Counted from the first letter of the stretch, positions 1 through 26,531 are shown. The stretch: DNA of 64,000 nt from Cololabis saira (GCF_033807715.1 NC_084601.1:17538690-17602689); one strand, 5' to 3'. The notes: generated by a model not told the origin, from the letters alone. Numbers and translations are program-made.

Positions 1-4357
<4,357 letters not shown>

Positions 4358-4387
4358 TCACAAAAGTGCTACTGTTTGATGTCATTA

Positions 4388-4534
<147 letters not shown>

Positions 4535-4970
4535 TTAACAGCAGAGTTTAGCAACAACCTCTCACCCTTAGGCTAACGGTAACTAGAACCTTAACTAGAA
4601 CTTTTATTAACTTCCACTTTGGGGATTAATGGAGTATTTTATAATTGATGTGAAATGAAGTATCTCTATGTTGCACAGGCAAATGGCTGAAAAGCTTATC
4701 ATAGTGTTGGAATACCGTCCATATGATTATGAATTCATGACATATGTGAGTGGGTGAACATTTCTCTTGGACCAGTAAACCTAAAGACCTAAACTTTCAT
4801 GATCCCTGCCTCATGGTGAGTTTACGACACCTCCAGCGTGGTCTGGAGAACGGAAAGACCCCATGGACACCAGGATTTGCATATGTGACCCTCTTGGTGA
4901 TAAGGCACCACACTTTGATTGGACAAGGACCCCAAGCTGCAGGAAGGGGTATCAACTTCCTGTATGCAGC

Positions 4971-4980
4971 TATAAAAGAG
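4971..4980 (+). promoter_or_regulatory. LTR TATA box
   Basis: TATAAAAGAG lies about 50 bp after an inverted CCAAT-like sequence (GATTGG near 4917) and is followed by a pyrimidine-rich stretch suited to initiation near 5000. It is the likely promoter of the element; the copy in the 3' LTR is at 10181. Confidence 0.6.
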
Positions 4981-5751
4981 GAGACCCCCCTCTCTCCGGT
5001 CTCTTCTCTCTTTTCTGCTTCTTCCTTCTCACCCACAGGTCTCTGTAACACCCGGGAGCCAGCCAAGGGCCGGCTTTCTCCTTCGTGAACGAAGGAGCGT
5101 CCGTTTTGCAGCGCTGCACGAGCGACCCACGCAGTTCCGAGCCCAGAAAGCCGAACTAGGGACCCTGCATTGCCTCGACGTGAACGCGACGCCGATCCGA
5201 AGTTGAAGGAAGCCAAGTGCTGTGCCCAGCTGCTATCCCCTCATCTGCAGCAAGGACACAGGAGGGAGTGATAGCCGCTTTATCAGGATCACCTGCTGAG
5301 CGTAAACACCCAGCTGTTCCCCGAGGAACGCTGACCGACCACCCTTTTTTTCTTCAACTGCAAAGATTCACGTGAGAGGCTGTTTTTGGTGTCTGGGCAG
5401 AGAAAACTTTAAAATACACTTTAAAAGTTAGTTTACGCTGTGAGCTGGACTGCTGATCCCGTCATAGTTGTGTTTATTAACTTAAGTGTTTTTGTTTATC
5501 TTCTTATTGGTCTACTGCTGCATCCACATTGCTGGATCGTTATGACATGCTTCTCGACAACCGAAAACAAGGCCCTTCTAAATTTCCCAGTTGAATGACC
5601 AGAGCGCACGTGTGAAGTTTAGTTTCACAGTGGGGCATTTCTGTGTGGGAAAGATCAGAAGGTCTTGGATTTCTGGTAATGAGAAATTATTTAAGAGTGT
5701 CTATTATTTTACTTTTCTTCTGCATCTCTCCCTCTCTTCCTCTCGTACTAC

Positions 5752-5812
<61 letters not shown>

Positions 5813-6063
5813 GCTCCCCTCGGTCGTAAATTCCCGAGCCATTCTGAGATCACACACACACACACACACACACTCACACACACACACACACACACATGCA
5901 GACACGCACACACACACACACACGCACACGCACACACACACTAGTCACACCCCACACAGATGACTGGAACTTTTGCATTGTATAATTTCTGTCCCTGTTT
6001 ACGTAGTGTGCCATCAGAATTATTTGGGGTGTTGCGTTTATCATCTTTTGACACCTGTATGTA

Positions 6064-6069
6064 AATAAA
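6064..6069 (+). terminator. LTR polyadenylation signal
   Basis: AATAAA, followed by a GT-rich stretch (TGAGTGGTTTCTGTTG). The matching hexamer in the 3' LTR would end the element's transcript. Confidence 0.55.
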
Positions 6070-6387
6070 TTCTGATTGATTTCTGAGTGGTTTCTGTTGT
6101 TTCATGCAGTTTGGTCACAATTGATTTGTTTGACAGAGCCTAGTGCTCGAATCTCACCCTTCAATTACTGTATTAGGCATAAACCTTAATTTCTGAGACT
6201 GATATTCTGCTGTAAAAGTTATCATTTCCCTGCTTAAGGAACAGGGTGGTGCCCCGAGGATTTTATTTATCATATTGGTCATTCAATTTGATAAATAGTC
6301 GACTTTATTAATTATTAATAATTCTTGAATAAAATTATTAATAACCCTTCGATAACTGGACAGCCAAGCTACCTGAGTTGCACAACA

Positions 6388-7196
6388 TAAATGGTCCGCC
6401 CGTGTGGGGCTCTAATAGTAACGACATTGTGACTGAATTTGTATGAAATAACAGAACATTAATTTTGATCGGGAAAGAAAATATTGTTATTTTTCTTCCC
6501 CTCTCATTATCTGATTCCTACGGTTATTTTAAAACCTGTTAATGGCAACCTCGCTTCACTAAGGGTTGGTCGCTTTAAGTTCTTTAAGTTTATTAACTTG
6601 AACTTTTATTTTTATCACTACTTTTATTGATCTGTTTGATTAATTTTCCTCTGCAACCTTGCTTCACTGAAGTTAATGGTTGGTTTTGTTTCAAGTTCTT
6701 TAAATTCTATTAATAGAACTTTGTCGGGATTACCCCATGTGAGTTATTCTTTCGGATTAATTTCTATCGTGTTTTTTAAATTGAATCTTTAATTTGGGTG
6801 GCATTTAAATTTCAATCCACCTTATTGATTCTTTCATTTTTCTTGCGCTTCCAAGGTTATCTCGATTCCTTTTATGATAACCAAGAACCCAACTGCTTTC
6901 AGGCACATATCAGAGTCTCTCATGCTTCATTTATTGTCTCATTCCTCCTAATCTGGGTGATAACGTGAATCTACTTCATTACTGAGTGTTAATCTCTTGG
7001 CAGAGTCGCAAGCGAAACACTGGTGTCCGGTTCGTGAACTGCGTGTGGTGTACAGGGCAGGAAACTCATTGCATTTGGACGCAGAGCCAGCAGAGGTGAC
7101 CAGAGGTTGACTAGAAGGACCATCAGGCAAGTTCCGTTTGAATAGGAAGCTTTTCGCCAGGTTCCCTTCCTTCCCGGGCCCCTGGCCAGACGCGCG
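6388..7196 (+). other. Untranslated leader of the LTR element
   Basis: AT-rich stretch of 0.8 kb between the 5' LTR and the gag-like ORF, with no ORF of note. It contains two diverged copies of a motif with GCTTCACT..GGTTGGT and TTAAGTTCTTTAA (6553-6600 and 6661-6710). It may hold packaging signals (inference). Confidence 0.5.
6391..6412 (+). other. Candidate tRNA primer-binding site
   Basis: Three bases after the 5' LTR is a sequence starting TGGTCCGCCCG and continuing TGTGGGGCTC. It begins TGG (complement of tRNA CCA), and the following part resembles the complement of a tRNA T-arm. I cannot assign the tRNA with confidence. Confidence 0.5.
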
Positions 7197-9254
7197 ATGA
7201 CTAGCCCAGGTAACCATGAAGGGGGGGCCGAGGCTTCCCCCAGCGTCACTTTTACCGACACTCAAGAAGTAATTGCACGTATTATGGAAATACCCAGAGA
7301 TGAGCTGAGCATAATAAATAACTATGACCTCCAGACCTGCGAAGGGAGGATAGCAGAGCTCACTAGCTTCGCCAAGAAACCATATAAAAAAGCCTGTGTA
7401 GCCAACGTTCCGGGTAAACTGGCGTTGCTATGGCAACGTAAGGCAGAACTCCATGCTGGGGAAAACAAACACAGGTGGCGACAAAAATACGAGGGGGAAG
7501 TGTTGGCGCACTGCGATGCGCAGGAAGAGATTGAACGCTTGGAAAGCCTGTTAAGAGAGGCTCAAGCACGAATCCGAGAAACTAGTCGATGCTCCTCAGA
7601 GGAGGTGAATAACGTCCATAATTATGAACGTAACGCTGGTGATAGGACACAGGAGTTGATCTCTTTAATTAAGAGTTCTTCCAGAGAAGCATTCTTCTCT
7701 GATGTGCTTAGTTGCAAAACCCAGCTCCAGTCACATAAGTTCAGCCACGTGGAGGAACGCCATGAAAAGTCATGGCTGCTCCGTGAGCACGCACTTTGCC
7801 TCCGAGAGAAGGCAGTAAGCCTCTATGAGCAGTCGCTTAGTCTCCGCCAGCAGTCGCTGGACTTTCGTCAGCAGTCACTGGACTCCTGTAACGGGTCCAC
7901 TCGAAGCTCAGAGAAAATGGAGCCACGATGGGTTGAGAACAAGCACGTGAACCGCGAGCCACGGCTCGAATCAGAAATTAAAGTAGATCAACTCTCCAGT
8001 GTCCCGATCATTAACAATTTGCAGCAGTGTGATGAAAGGCGTGACCAATCTCACACTGACCCACGGCCAGCAGGGGGCCAGAGAAAGGATCCAGCAGTTA
8101 ACCTGCTTATCCTGTCTGAGCCCAGGGGGACAGCCAGTAGCCCAAACGCTACTGACACCGTTCCAGACCTTATCACCTGGGATGAAATGAAAGTGCAGCC
8201 ACCGAGGTGCAAAATGAGGAAAGGGGGGTCAGACTTAAAGCGTGCCCCCCCGTTCACCCTCAGGCCCACTGCCCCGCGCGTTCAAGATGAGGTGCTGAGT
8301 CCGAAATGCGGCCAGCCTTATAATCTGAAGGCCGTAAATCCAAATTTCCGGGAACCTTTCCCTGATGGACAAAAAGTTGTGTCAGGTGGTTTAAACCCCC
8401 ACTCCGACCTACCTGTTCCACACCAGACAAGAACTAATTATTCTTCTCGGCACAGGGACCGGTTGTATCAGGAATGTTCTGGTGGACCAGACGACCCTGG
8501 CCCGCCACATAGACAAGGCTTGCGTCTCCGTGACCTTGAGTCCCTGGCCAATGACATAGAACACTTTGACCCGGATGATTCAGGGTCAAATATTGAGAAT
8601 TATCTCGATGAGGTTCAGGATTGCCTCCGAGATTTACCTCATGCATCCTCTAGCGAGAAGGTAAAGCTTCTTTGGAAAACCACAGCCAGGAGCGTTCGTG
8701 TTTTCATAAGATCCCTTCCAGCTAAAACCAGAGACTGCTATGAAGCACTCCGTCAGGCTTTGCTAGAGGAGTACTTTTCTGAAACCGACTGGGCTTCAGC
8801 TACTCTGGCTGCTTCTTCAATTAAGCACCAGGAGTCAGAAACCCCCAAAGATTATTACTGGCGTCTGAGAGCTGCATTTTTCCAGGGACGCAACACTCCA
8901 GGTTTGGAAGAGGATAGTCATTTTAAGTCTCTCTTCCTCCACAACCTCCATGAAAGCGTGCAATGTAAGGTAACTCTTTACTGCAGCAGGAGGAGGGATC
9001 TCAACATGCGGGGAATCCGCAGGTACGCTGAGCTGGCGTGGGAAACACAGAGACGTCCCACTGTAGATTCTGAGAACGGTCTACAGAGTCACCGAGAGGT
9101 GCTCCACCCCGGTGCTGACGCCCAAGGGGTACAGCCAAGGGTACAGCCCAAGAGACGGCGCAGACGTCGTAGATCAGCAGGCCGGGGGGGTGCCATATAT
9201 ACCCTGTTGGCCAGAGCACTGAACGAGCTGCATGACTCGTCTGCAGCTGACTGA
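7197..9254 (+). CDS. Gag-like protein of the LTR element
   Basis: Intact 685-codon ORF, chosen from the first in-frame ATG (G at -3). Residues 60-230 are charged and helical: a coiled-coil stretch at about 108-130 and repeats of SLxLRQQSL and DFRQQSLD type near 205-225. A proline-rich linker follows and includes PTAP (residues 357-360), the form of a retroviral late-budding motif, though it could be chance. Residues about 440-630 resemble a retrotransposon capsid domain: a PDD..IENYLDEVQDCL helix, WKTTARSVRVFIRSLP, LLEEYF and DYYWRLRAAFF. The C-terminus has an arginine run (about 652-660) and no CCHC zinc knuckle. It probably assembles particles and binds RNA. The family is inferred from layout and motifs. 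Confidence 0.85.
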   Translation: MTSPGNHEGGAEASPSVTFTDTQEVIARIMEIPRDELSIINNYDLQTCEGRIAELTSFAKKPYKKACVANVPGKLALLWQRKAELHAGENKHRWRQKYEGEVLAHCDAQEEIERLESLLREAQARIRETSRCSSEEVNNVHNYERNAGDRTQELISLIKSSSREAFFSDVLSCKTQLQSHKFSHVEERHEKSWLLREHALCLREKAVSLYEQSLSLRQQSLDFRQQSLDSCNGSTRSSEKMEPRWVENKHVNREPRLESEIKVDQLSSVPIINNLQQCDERRDQSHTDPRPAGGQRKDPAVNLLILSEPRGTASSPNATDTVPDLITWDEMKVQPPRCKMRKGGSDLKRAPPFTLRPTAPRVQDEVLSPKCGQPYNLKAVNPNFREPFPDGQKVVSGGLNPHSDLPVPHQTRTNYSSRHRDRLYQECSGGPDDPGPPHRQGLRLRDLESLANDIEHFDPDDSGSNIENYLDEVQDCLRDLPHASSSEKVKLLWKTTARSVRVFIRSLPAKTRDCYEALRQALLEEYFSETDWASATLAASSIKHQESETPKDYYWRLRAAFFQGRNTPGLEEDSHFKSLFLHNLHESVQCKVTLYCSRRRDLNMRGIRRYAELAWETQRRPTVDSENGLQSHREVLHPGADAQGVQPRVQPKRRRRRRRSAGRGGAIYTLLARALNELHDSSAAD

Positions 9255-9905
9255 CAACTTCTGACCCAGAAGTGCAAATCCCCCCACCCCTAAAAAAAAG
9301 GGGGGGCAGGGATCTGGGAGTGTTAGGGAAGTAAAACTCAGACCTACACTCACAATTTTATTTCATTTGTTCTGTTTTTGTTTTTCCGGGTCTAGCAATT
9401 AATCGCAGAATGATTAAATTGTTAGGGAACAAGACTTCTTCTTCCGTTACCCGAGGTCGGTTCTGTTACAGGACGGACTCCCTCCGATCCGTTTCCTTCC
9501 TCAGCACCGCCCTGCCAAGGGATTAACACGTAGTGAACTGAGCCTGGTCTGCTTTTGGCAGTTACGTATCGAGGGTCCGTAACCTAACTAACCTCCCTTC
9601 TTTTTATCTTTATCTACCTCATTCTGCTGGTAATGACACTGAACTGCATAATCGAATCCCTTATGGTTTCTATATGTTTTATGTTTTATGTTTATTGTTA
9701 TGTTTTATACCCTAGTCTCGTATAGCATAGCGTATTTCCGTCTGCCCAGACGTGCCTCACCTCTGCCCAGACAAAGCCTCCAGCGCCATGCTAACCACTG
9801 AACTTTTAAGTACTGTGCCCCTCTGCCAACCAGGACTGCATCACATGGACGGTTGCACCGTTGGTAGATTTGACAACCAGACCCTGCATTCCCGCTGTCA
9901 AATCT
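9255..9905 (+). other. Non-coding tail of the LTR element
   Basis: 650 bp between the gag stop and the polypurine tract. It contains a C-run followed by an A/G-run (9279-9307) that can pair as a hairpin. No reading frame with reverse transcriptase or integrase motifs is seen. This is where pol would lie in an autonomous element. Confidence 0.7.
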
Positions 9906-9914
9906 AAGGGGGGA
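9906..9914 (+). other. Polypurine tract
   Basis: AAGGGGGGA directly abuts the TG of the 3' LTR. This is the expected position and composition of the plus-strand primer of an LTR retroelement. Confidence 0.85.
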
Positions 9915-10973
9915 TGTTGGAATACCGTCCATATGATTATGAATTCATGACATATGTGAGTGGGTGAACATTTCTCTTGGACCAGTAAACCTAAAGACCT
10001 AAACTTTCATGATCCCTGCCTCATGGTGAGTTTACGACACCTCCAGCGTGGTCTGGAGAACGGAAAGACCCCATGGACACCAGGATTTGCATATGTGACC
10101 CTCTTGGTGATAAGGCACCACACTTTGATTGGACAAGGACCCCAAGCTGCAGGAAGGGGTATCAACTTCCTGTATGCAGCTATAAAAGAGGAGACCCCCC
10201 TCTCTCCGGTCTCTTCTCTCTTTTCTGCTTCTTCCTTCTCACCCACAGGTCTCTGTAACACCCGGGAGCCAGCCAAGGGCCGGCTTTCTCCTTCGTGAAC
10301 GAAGGAGCGTCCGTTTTGCAGCGCTGCACGAGCGACCCACGCAGTTCCGAGCCCAGAAAGCCGAACTAGGGACCCTGCATTGCCTCGACGTGAACGCGAC
10401 GCCGATCCGAAGTTGAAGGAAGCCAAGTGCTGTGCCCAGCTGCTATCCCCTCATCTGCAGCAAGGACACAGGAGGGAGTGATAGCCGCTTTATCAGGATC
10501 ACCTGCTGAGCGTAAACACCCAGCTGTTCCCCGAGGAACGCTGACCGACCACCCTTTTTTTCTTCAACTGCAAAGATTCACGTGAGAGGCTGTTTTTGGT
10601 GTCTGGGCAGAGAAAACTTTAAAATACACTTTAAAAGTTAGTTTACGCTGTGAGCTGGACTGCTGATCCCGTCATAGTTGTGTTTATTAACTTAAGTGTT
10701 TTTGTTTATCTTCTTATTGGTCTACTGCTGCATCCACATTGCTGGATCGTTATGACATGCTTCTCGACAACCGAAAACAAGGCCCTTCTAAATTTCCCAG
10801 TTGAATGACCAGAGCGCACGTGTGAAGTTTAGTTTCACAGTGGGGCATTTCTGTGTGGGAAAGATCAGAAGGTCTTGGATTTCTGGTAATGAGAAATTAT
10901 TTAAGAGTGTCTATTATTTTACTTTTCTTCTGCATCTCTCCCTCTCTTCCTCTCGTACTACCCCCCCCCCCCC

Positions 10974-11020
<47 letters not shown>

Positions 11021-11595
11021 GCTCCCCTCGGTCGTAAATTCCCGAGCCATTCTGAGATCACACACACACACACACACACACTCACACACACACACACACA
11101 CACATGCAGACACGCACACACACACACACACGCACACGCACACACACACTAGTCACACCCCACACAGATGACTGGAACTTTTGCATTGTATAATTTCTGT
11201 CCCTGTTTACGTAGTGTGCCATCAGAATTATTTGGGGTGTTGCGTTTATCATCTTTTGACACCTGTATGTAAATAAATTCTGATTGATTTCTGAGTGGTT
11301 TCTGTTGTTTCATGCAGTTTGGTCACAATTGATTTGTTTGACAGAGCCTAGTGCTCGAATCTCACCCTTCAATTACTGTATTAGGCATAAACCTTAATTT
11401 CTGAGACTGATATTCTGCTGTAAAAGTTATCATTTCCCTGCTTAAGGAACAGGGTGGTGCCCCGAGGATTTTATTTATCATATTGGTCATTCAATTTGAT
11501 AAATAGTCGACTTTATTAATTATTAATAATTCTTGAATAAAATTATTAATAACCCTTCGATAACTGGACAGCCAAGCTACCTGAGTTGCACAACA
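9915..11595 (+). repeat. 3' LTR of the gag-only element
   Basis: 1,681 bp, colinear with the 5' LTR at an offset of 5,210. It has 16 C in the poly-C run instead of 18, and the same 20-unit CA tract after it. The TATA box is at 10181 and AATAAA at about 11272-11277. The ends fit TG...CA exactly and are followed by the second ATAG. Confidence 0.95.
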
Positions 11596-11631
11596 ATAGC
11601 TTGTCATATTTGCATTTCTTTTTGTGTGTGT

Positions 11632-11667
11632 ATCCATCCATCCATCCATCTATCCATCTATCTATAA
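11632..11667. repeat. ATCC/ATCT microsatellite
   Basis: Imperfect tetranucleotide run of TCCA and TCTA units, just outside the 3' LTR and its target duplication. Confidence 0.85.
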
Positions 11668-11911
11668 TCAAGTGAGCCTTATGTATGAATTCTGTTGTGC
11701 TTATTGACCTCAAACCCATTTTATGTGGTACACTGCGCTCAAAAATCTGTCAAAATGTTTTAGTACGACTTTGGTGAGCGACGAAGCCGCTCCAGCTTTT
11801 ATTATTTTTAGAGCCTCAACGTTGTATATGTTCCAACTTGGGAAAAGTGACTCGACTACTTTGTTTCAGTTTGTTTTTTTCGTTCAAATTAAATACAATG
11901 AACGCATATCA

Positions 11912-13914
<2,003 letters not shown>

Positions 13915-14012
13915 TTAAAACATCACGCTCATTTCATCATGGCTTCCACATGTGAGTTAACTTCAGTAGAGGTTACGCACGTTTTGACACTGAAATCAGC
14001 ATTTACATATTA

Positions 14013-14630
14013 GACCCCGTCCACACGTAGCCGGGTATTTTTAAAACCGAATATTTCCCCCCTCCGTTTATAAAAAAATTTGCATCCACATTACATCGTT
14101 TTTAAAAAAAACCCCTTCCACACGTAACCGAAGATCTGCGTTTTCGACCACATTCATAAGCATTTCAAACCTGTAGATAATCTGCGGCTCCCGAGGAAGC
14201 TGAACCTCCGCGGCTCCGCTTCCCCGGCAGGCGCACGGCGTACGGTGCGCGTCGCCGCGTACCCTACGGCGTAGGCTCTGTGTCGGTGTAACGCAGTAAG
14301 CGGTGGTCCAGACCAGAGACCATTTATTTAATAAATAGCTTGGAGAACAGATGCTGGATCATCTGTAGTTCTATAGTAAACAAAAGTCGCACGTCAGAGC
14401 AGATTTGTTGTTGTTTTGGCGCATAATGTGACGTTCGAAAACGCAAAACTCCGGTTGTGTGTGTCTACACGCATCTACATAAACGGAGTTTTCAAAAATC
14501 TTCACTTTGCCCGGAGTTTTTTTAAACCTTCGTTTATTTGCGTTTTCATGTGGATGACAGGTCAAAACGTAGGAAAATATCTCCGGTTTAGCAGATATCC
14601 GCAGATATCCGGCTACGTGTGGACGGGGTC
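14013..14630. mobile_element. Harbinger-like MITE
   Basis: 618-bp non-coding element with inverted ends GACCCCGTCCACACGTAGCC and its complement, flanked by TTA at 14010-14012 and 14631-14633. The 3-bp TTA duplication suggests PIF/Harbinger. A GC-rich module at about 14235-14305 resembles the core of the small MITE at 61022. Confidence 0.8.
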
Positions 14631-14712
14631 TTAGTGTTAATATAGAACCAGGATGGATAAACAACAATACATTCTGAAGGGACATGAAAAATACGCGTTT
14701 TAAGAGAGTTAA

Positions 14713-15424
14713 AGGAGCATGAGGCAAGAATAAGAAATGAGACTCATTAGCGCCACGACGACCGCCGGGGTTACTGCAGCCAACAGCGAAGCCGGCACGG
14801 GAGCGCGCACGGACTCCTTACTTCTTTGCGGCTAACGCTACTCAGCACGTTAGGCTACTCCGACTCCATGGTAATCTCATGTGATTTTCAAATCAAGCTC
14901 TAAATATGACTTACAATGTTATCTTACCTGGTCAGTAGGAAATGAGCCATGTCATATGTTTTCAGTCCCAATTCAAGTTGAAGCTGCCTCCATGACTCAA
15001 ACGCGTATCCAATGTTTACTCGTGCGCCTGCCCGTTTTTGCTCGTAATTTCTTTTCGACTCGCGACTTGTCTCTGATAAAGGCTTCGTTTTCTTCTTGGT
15101 AGCACTTTTTGCTGGGTCGTTTGCCGGCTGTGGAAGAATCCATGTTTACCCAAACAGAAGTTTGAATCCACCGCGCTCGTCTTCTTCCTGTATCCAAGCC
15201 GAGCGCCGTCGAGAACACTCATGCAGCGTCATTTGACGTCACATCCGCAGGACAGCGCCGGAAATTCGGGCCCAGAATTGCAGCGCATTTTGCAGCACAC
15301 AGCCTGTTCAAGGCAACGGAGAGATACGCTAGAGGGCTCATTCTTTTTGGTTTGGAACGCTTCATCTGACATTATTACTAGAAAACTTAAAACATTTTTT
15401 TCATAAATCCTGCCTCATGCTCCT
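14713..15424. mobile_element. TTAA-flanked MITE, Kolobok/T2-like
   Basis: 712 bp with inverted ends AGGAGCATGAGGCA and TGCCTCATGCTCCT, flanked by TTAA at 14709-14712 and 15425-15428. The junction TTAAAGGAG fits the TTAAAGGRR end described for the T2/Kolobok group; piggyBac is the alternative for TTAA targets. No transposase is visible. Confidence 0.78.
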
Positions 15425-15844
15425 TTAAATTCTCGTAAGAAATATAAGGTTCTGCACTAACTACCCCACGTCTTGCACCAAAACACAATGTTTTCAGTCC
15501 ACAGACAGTGACTCCAGCTTGGAATTCACATCTGGCAACAGCAGCTGCTTCAGCTGAACGCTGTGAGTGAAGACTTAGTAAATACATTACACTCATTTAC
15601 ATGATATCTCCATATGGGTGTGTGAGCGTGTTAATGTGCGTATTTGTGACCCGTAACAGAGCCCGCCACCTGTGTGCCGTCTCATTGTATTGCGACAGGC
15701 GATGGCTGGCAGCCTGCGTCTGTGTCAGGACAGACAGGGGTTTGGTACTCGGGCCATTGAGCGATGACTCGAAAAAGACGGAGGGAGAGATTGGAAGGAG
15801 ATTGGGTGAGCGGACAAATAGGAAATTGAGACAAAATCAGCTCA

Positions 15845-16189
<345 letters not shown>

Positions 16190-16234
16190 TCACCTTTAAA
16201 TGACATCCAAGTCTCATGTGACCCAGTAGGTTCA

Positions 16235-22046
<5,812 letters not shown>

Positions 22047-22678
22047 TCATCTCTTACTCCTCCATCCACTCTGCTCCATCAACTCTAACTGACTTTCCTT
22101 GTCTGATTGGGCGTTGGATGGAAGATTTCCCTGGTGGTTGCCATGGTGAAATTGCCATGTTTTCCAACAGTCCATCTGGGTTACCCAGGATGTGATGAAA
22201 GCCAGAGTTTGCTTTCCTGGTTTAAACCCCTGAAAATCCTTCTGTGTCAGCGCAAGTCTTTGAGAGACTGCCGAATCCCCATACGTGAATCTCGTGTTTG
22301 AACAATGAAAATGTCTTCAGTCTGACACACTGTCAGAGCTAAAGTCTTTGCTGTCAGGGATCTTTTACCAGCTTTCCAGGGTTTTTTTTCTTCCCGCAAC
22401 AGCGTGTTAGCCGTGTCATGGGAATATCAGAGAAGAGTCAGAGTGACGCAGATGTTTGAGGAAAGTGGGAGGGAAAAAATCCTGATTAAATTAAAGCTAC
22501 ACTCTCAGATCCTGGTAAAAGCCACACAGGTCTAAAAATATAACACATGTACCGTATAACTATATATATATATATATGCAAGCACAAGCTAACTGACCGT
22601 GTAGTTTTGTTTACATGTAACGAATCTGATGTGGTTTGTTCTCCTGACAACTGCCTCCAGATATATACATATGTTTAC

Positions 22679-22873
22679 CAATGCAGATGGGTTTGGGCTT
22701 GTTCCAGCTCGGCTTGCCACCTCTCCCCATGATGCAAGTGAGCGTTGCATCTCCCTCTAGCGTGTAGCCGCTATCACAGTGGTAGGTGACAGTGGAGCCC
22801 AGCTTGAGATCGGTGCCCGCCCGCGTCCCGTTGCGCACCAGGCCAGGTTCGAAGCAGGACTCCCTAGGGTTCT
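22679..22873 (-). CDS. csmd2: csmd2 exon: Sushi domain 9
   Basis: The 195-bp exon encodes ENPRESCFEPGLVRNGTRAG, VTYHC, LTC and KPIC cysteines, with GGKPSWNKPKP. RNGT gives an N-glycosylation sequon. The acceptor is TCCACAG and the donor GTAAAC. Confidence 0.95.
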
Positions 22874-25868
<2,995 letters not shown>

Positions 25869-25922
25869 TCACAATAAAGAAGGGAAAAGGTCAACAGATC
25901 AACAGATCCTTGCAACTCCTAT

Positions 25923-26531
25923 TAGGGCTGGGCGATATGGACCAAAAGTCATATCTCAATATTTCTTAGCTGAATGGCAATACTCGATATATATATCGAT
26001 ATTTTTTCTGTGACATAATTGGGGTTTCCCCCAAAGCATTATAGCATAGCATCTCTGTTAGCTTCATTTTTTTCTGAGGCAAACCCTTAAAAAAACAGTC
26101 AGTTTTAATACAAAGCCTCATGCCAAATGTCACACAGGTTCCTTTATTAACAGAGGTCTGCACAATATCAAAATGTATAAAACAAATGAAATAAAAATAA
26201 ACTGCCTGCATATATAGAATAAAAATGCTTCTTGAATAAAATAAAACAAATATCCCTTTCCTGCATAACAATTAAATTAAAATACACTGTGCAATTAATA
26301 CAATGTAGACAGTAACAGGCAGACTTTTCCACTGAGGTTGACAGTTGTGCAAATAACAAAACATTTGTGTAAATCTCAAATAAAACATTCAAGTCAATTC
26401 ATCACAAAATAAGCTATATCAAAATCATAAAAAAAAAAAGCTATATCGATATAAATGATATTGTCTCGTACCATATCGCGTTTGAAAATATATGGATATA
26501 TATTAAAATCCCGATATATCGCCCAGCCCTA
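25923..26531. mobile_element. hAT-type MITE, copy 1
   Basis: 609 bp with ends TAGGGCTGGGCGATAT and its complement, and a perfect 8-bp duplication ACTCCTAT (25915-25922, 26532-26539), typical of hAT. It is AT-rich with ATCGATAT-rich sub-terminal parts. The copy at 42324-42957 lies in the opposite orientation. No transposase. Confidence 0.92.

Larger units (their letters stand above)
4705..6387 (+). repeat. 5' LTR of the gag-only element
   Basis: 1,683 bp, TG...CA. It contains a TATA box at 4971, a poly-C run of 18 followed by CA tracts interrupted by unique sequence (5751-5940), and AATAAA at 6064-6069. If transcription starts about 30 bp after the TATA box and ends just after the poly-A signal, U3 is about 0.3 kb, R about 1.1 kb and U5 about 0.3 kb (inference). 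The only difference seen from the 3' LTR is two extra C. Confidence 0.95.
4705..11595 (+). mobile_element. Complete gag-only LTR retrotransposon
   Basis: A 6.9-kb element bounded by direct repeats of about 1.68 kb that begin TGTTGG and end CAACA. It is flanked by a 4-bp duplication ATAG (4701-4704 and 11596-11599). The 3.5-kb internal region holds a candidate tRNA primer site, one long gag-like ORF and a polypurine tract directly before the 3' LTR. No protease, reverse transcriptase, RNase H or integrase reading frame is present between the gag stop and the 3' LTR (660 bp). It should therefore depend on another element for replication. It is antisense to csmd2. Confidence 0.95.

Noticed and set aside
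4797..5216. 139-codon minus-strand ORF in the 5' LTR, repeated at 10007-10426
   Set aside because: It occurs in both LTRs only because the LTRs are copies. It spans promoter and R sequence antisense to the element and has no recognisable domain.
5591..5963. ORFs rich in His-Thr or Cys-Val around the CA repeats (also at 10801-11152)
   Set aside because: Translations of a CA microsatellite, open because the repeat lacks stops.
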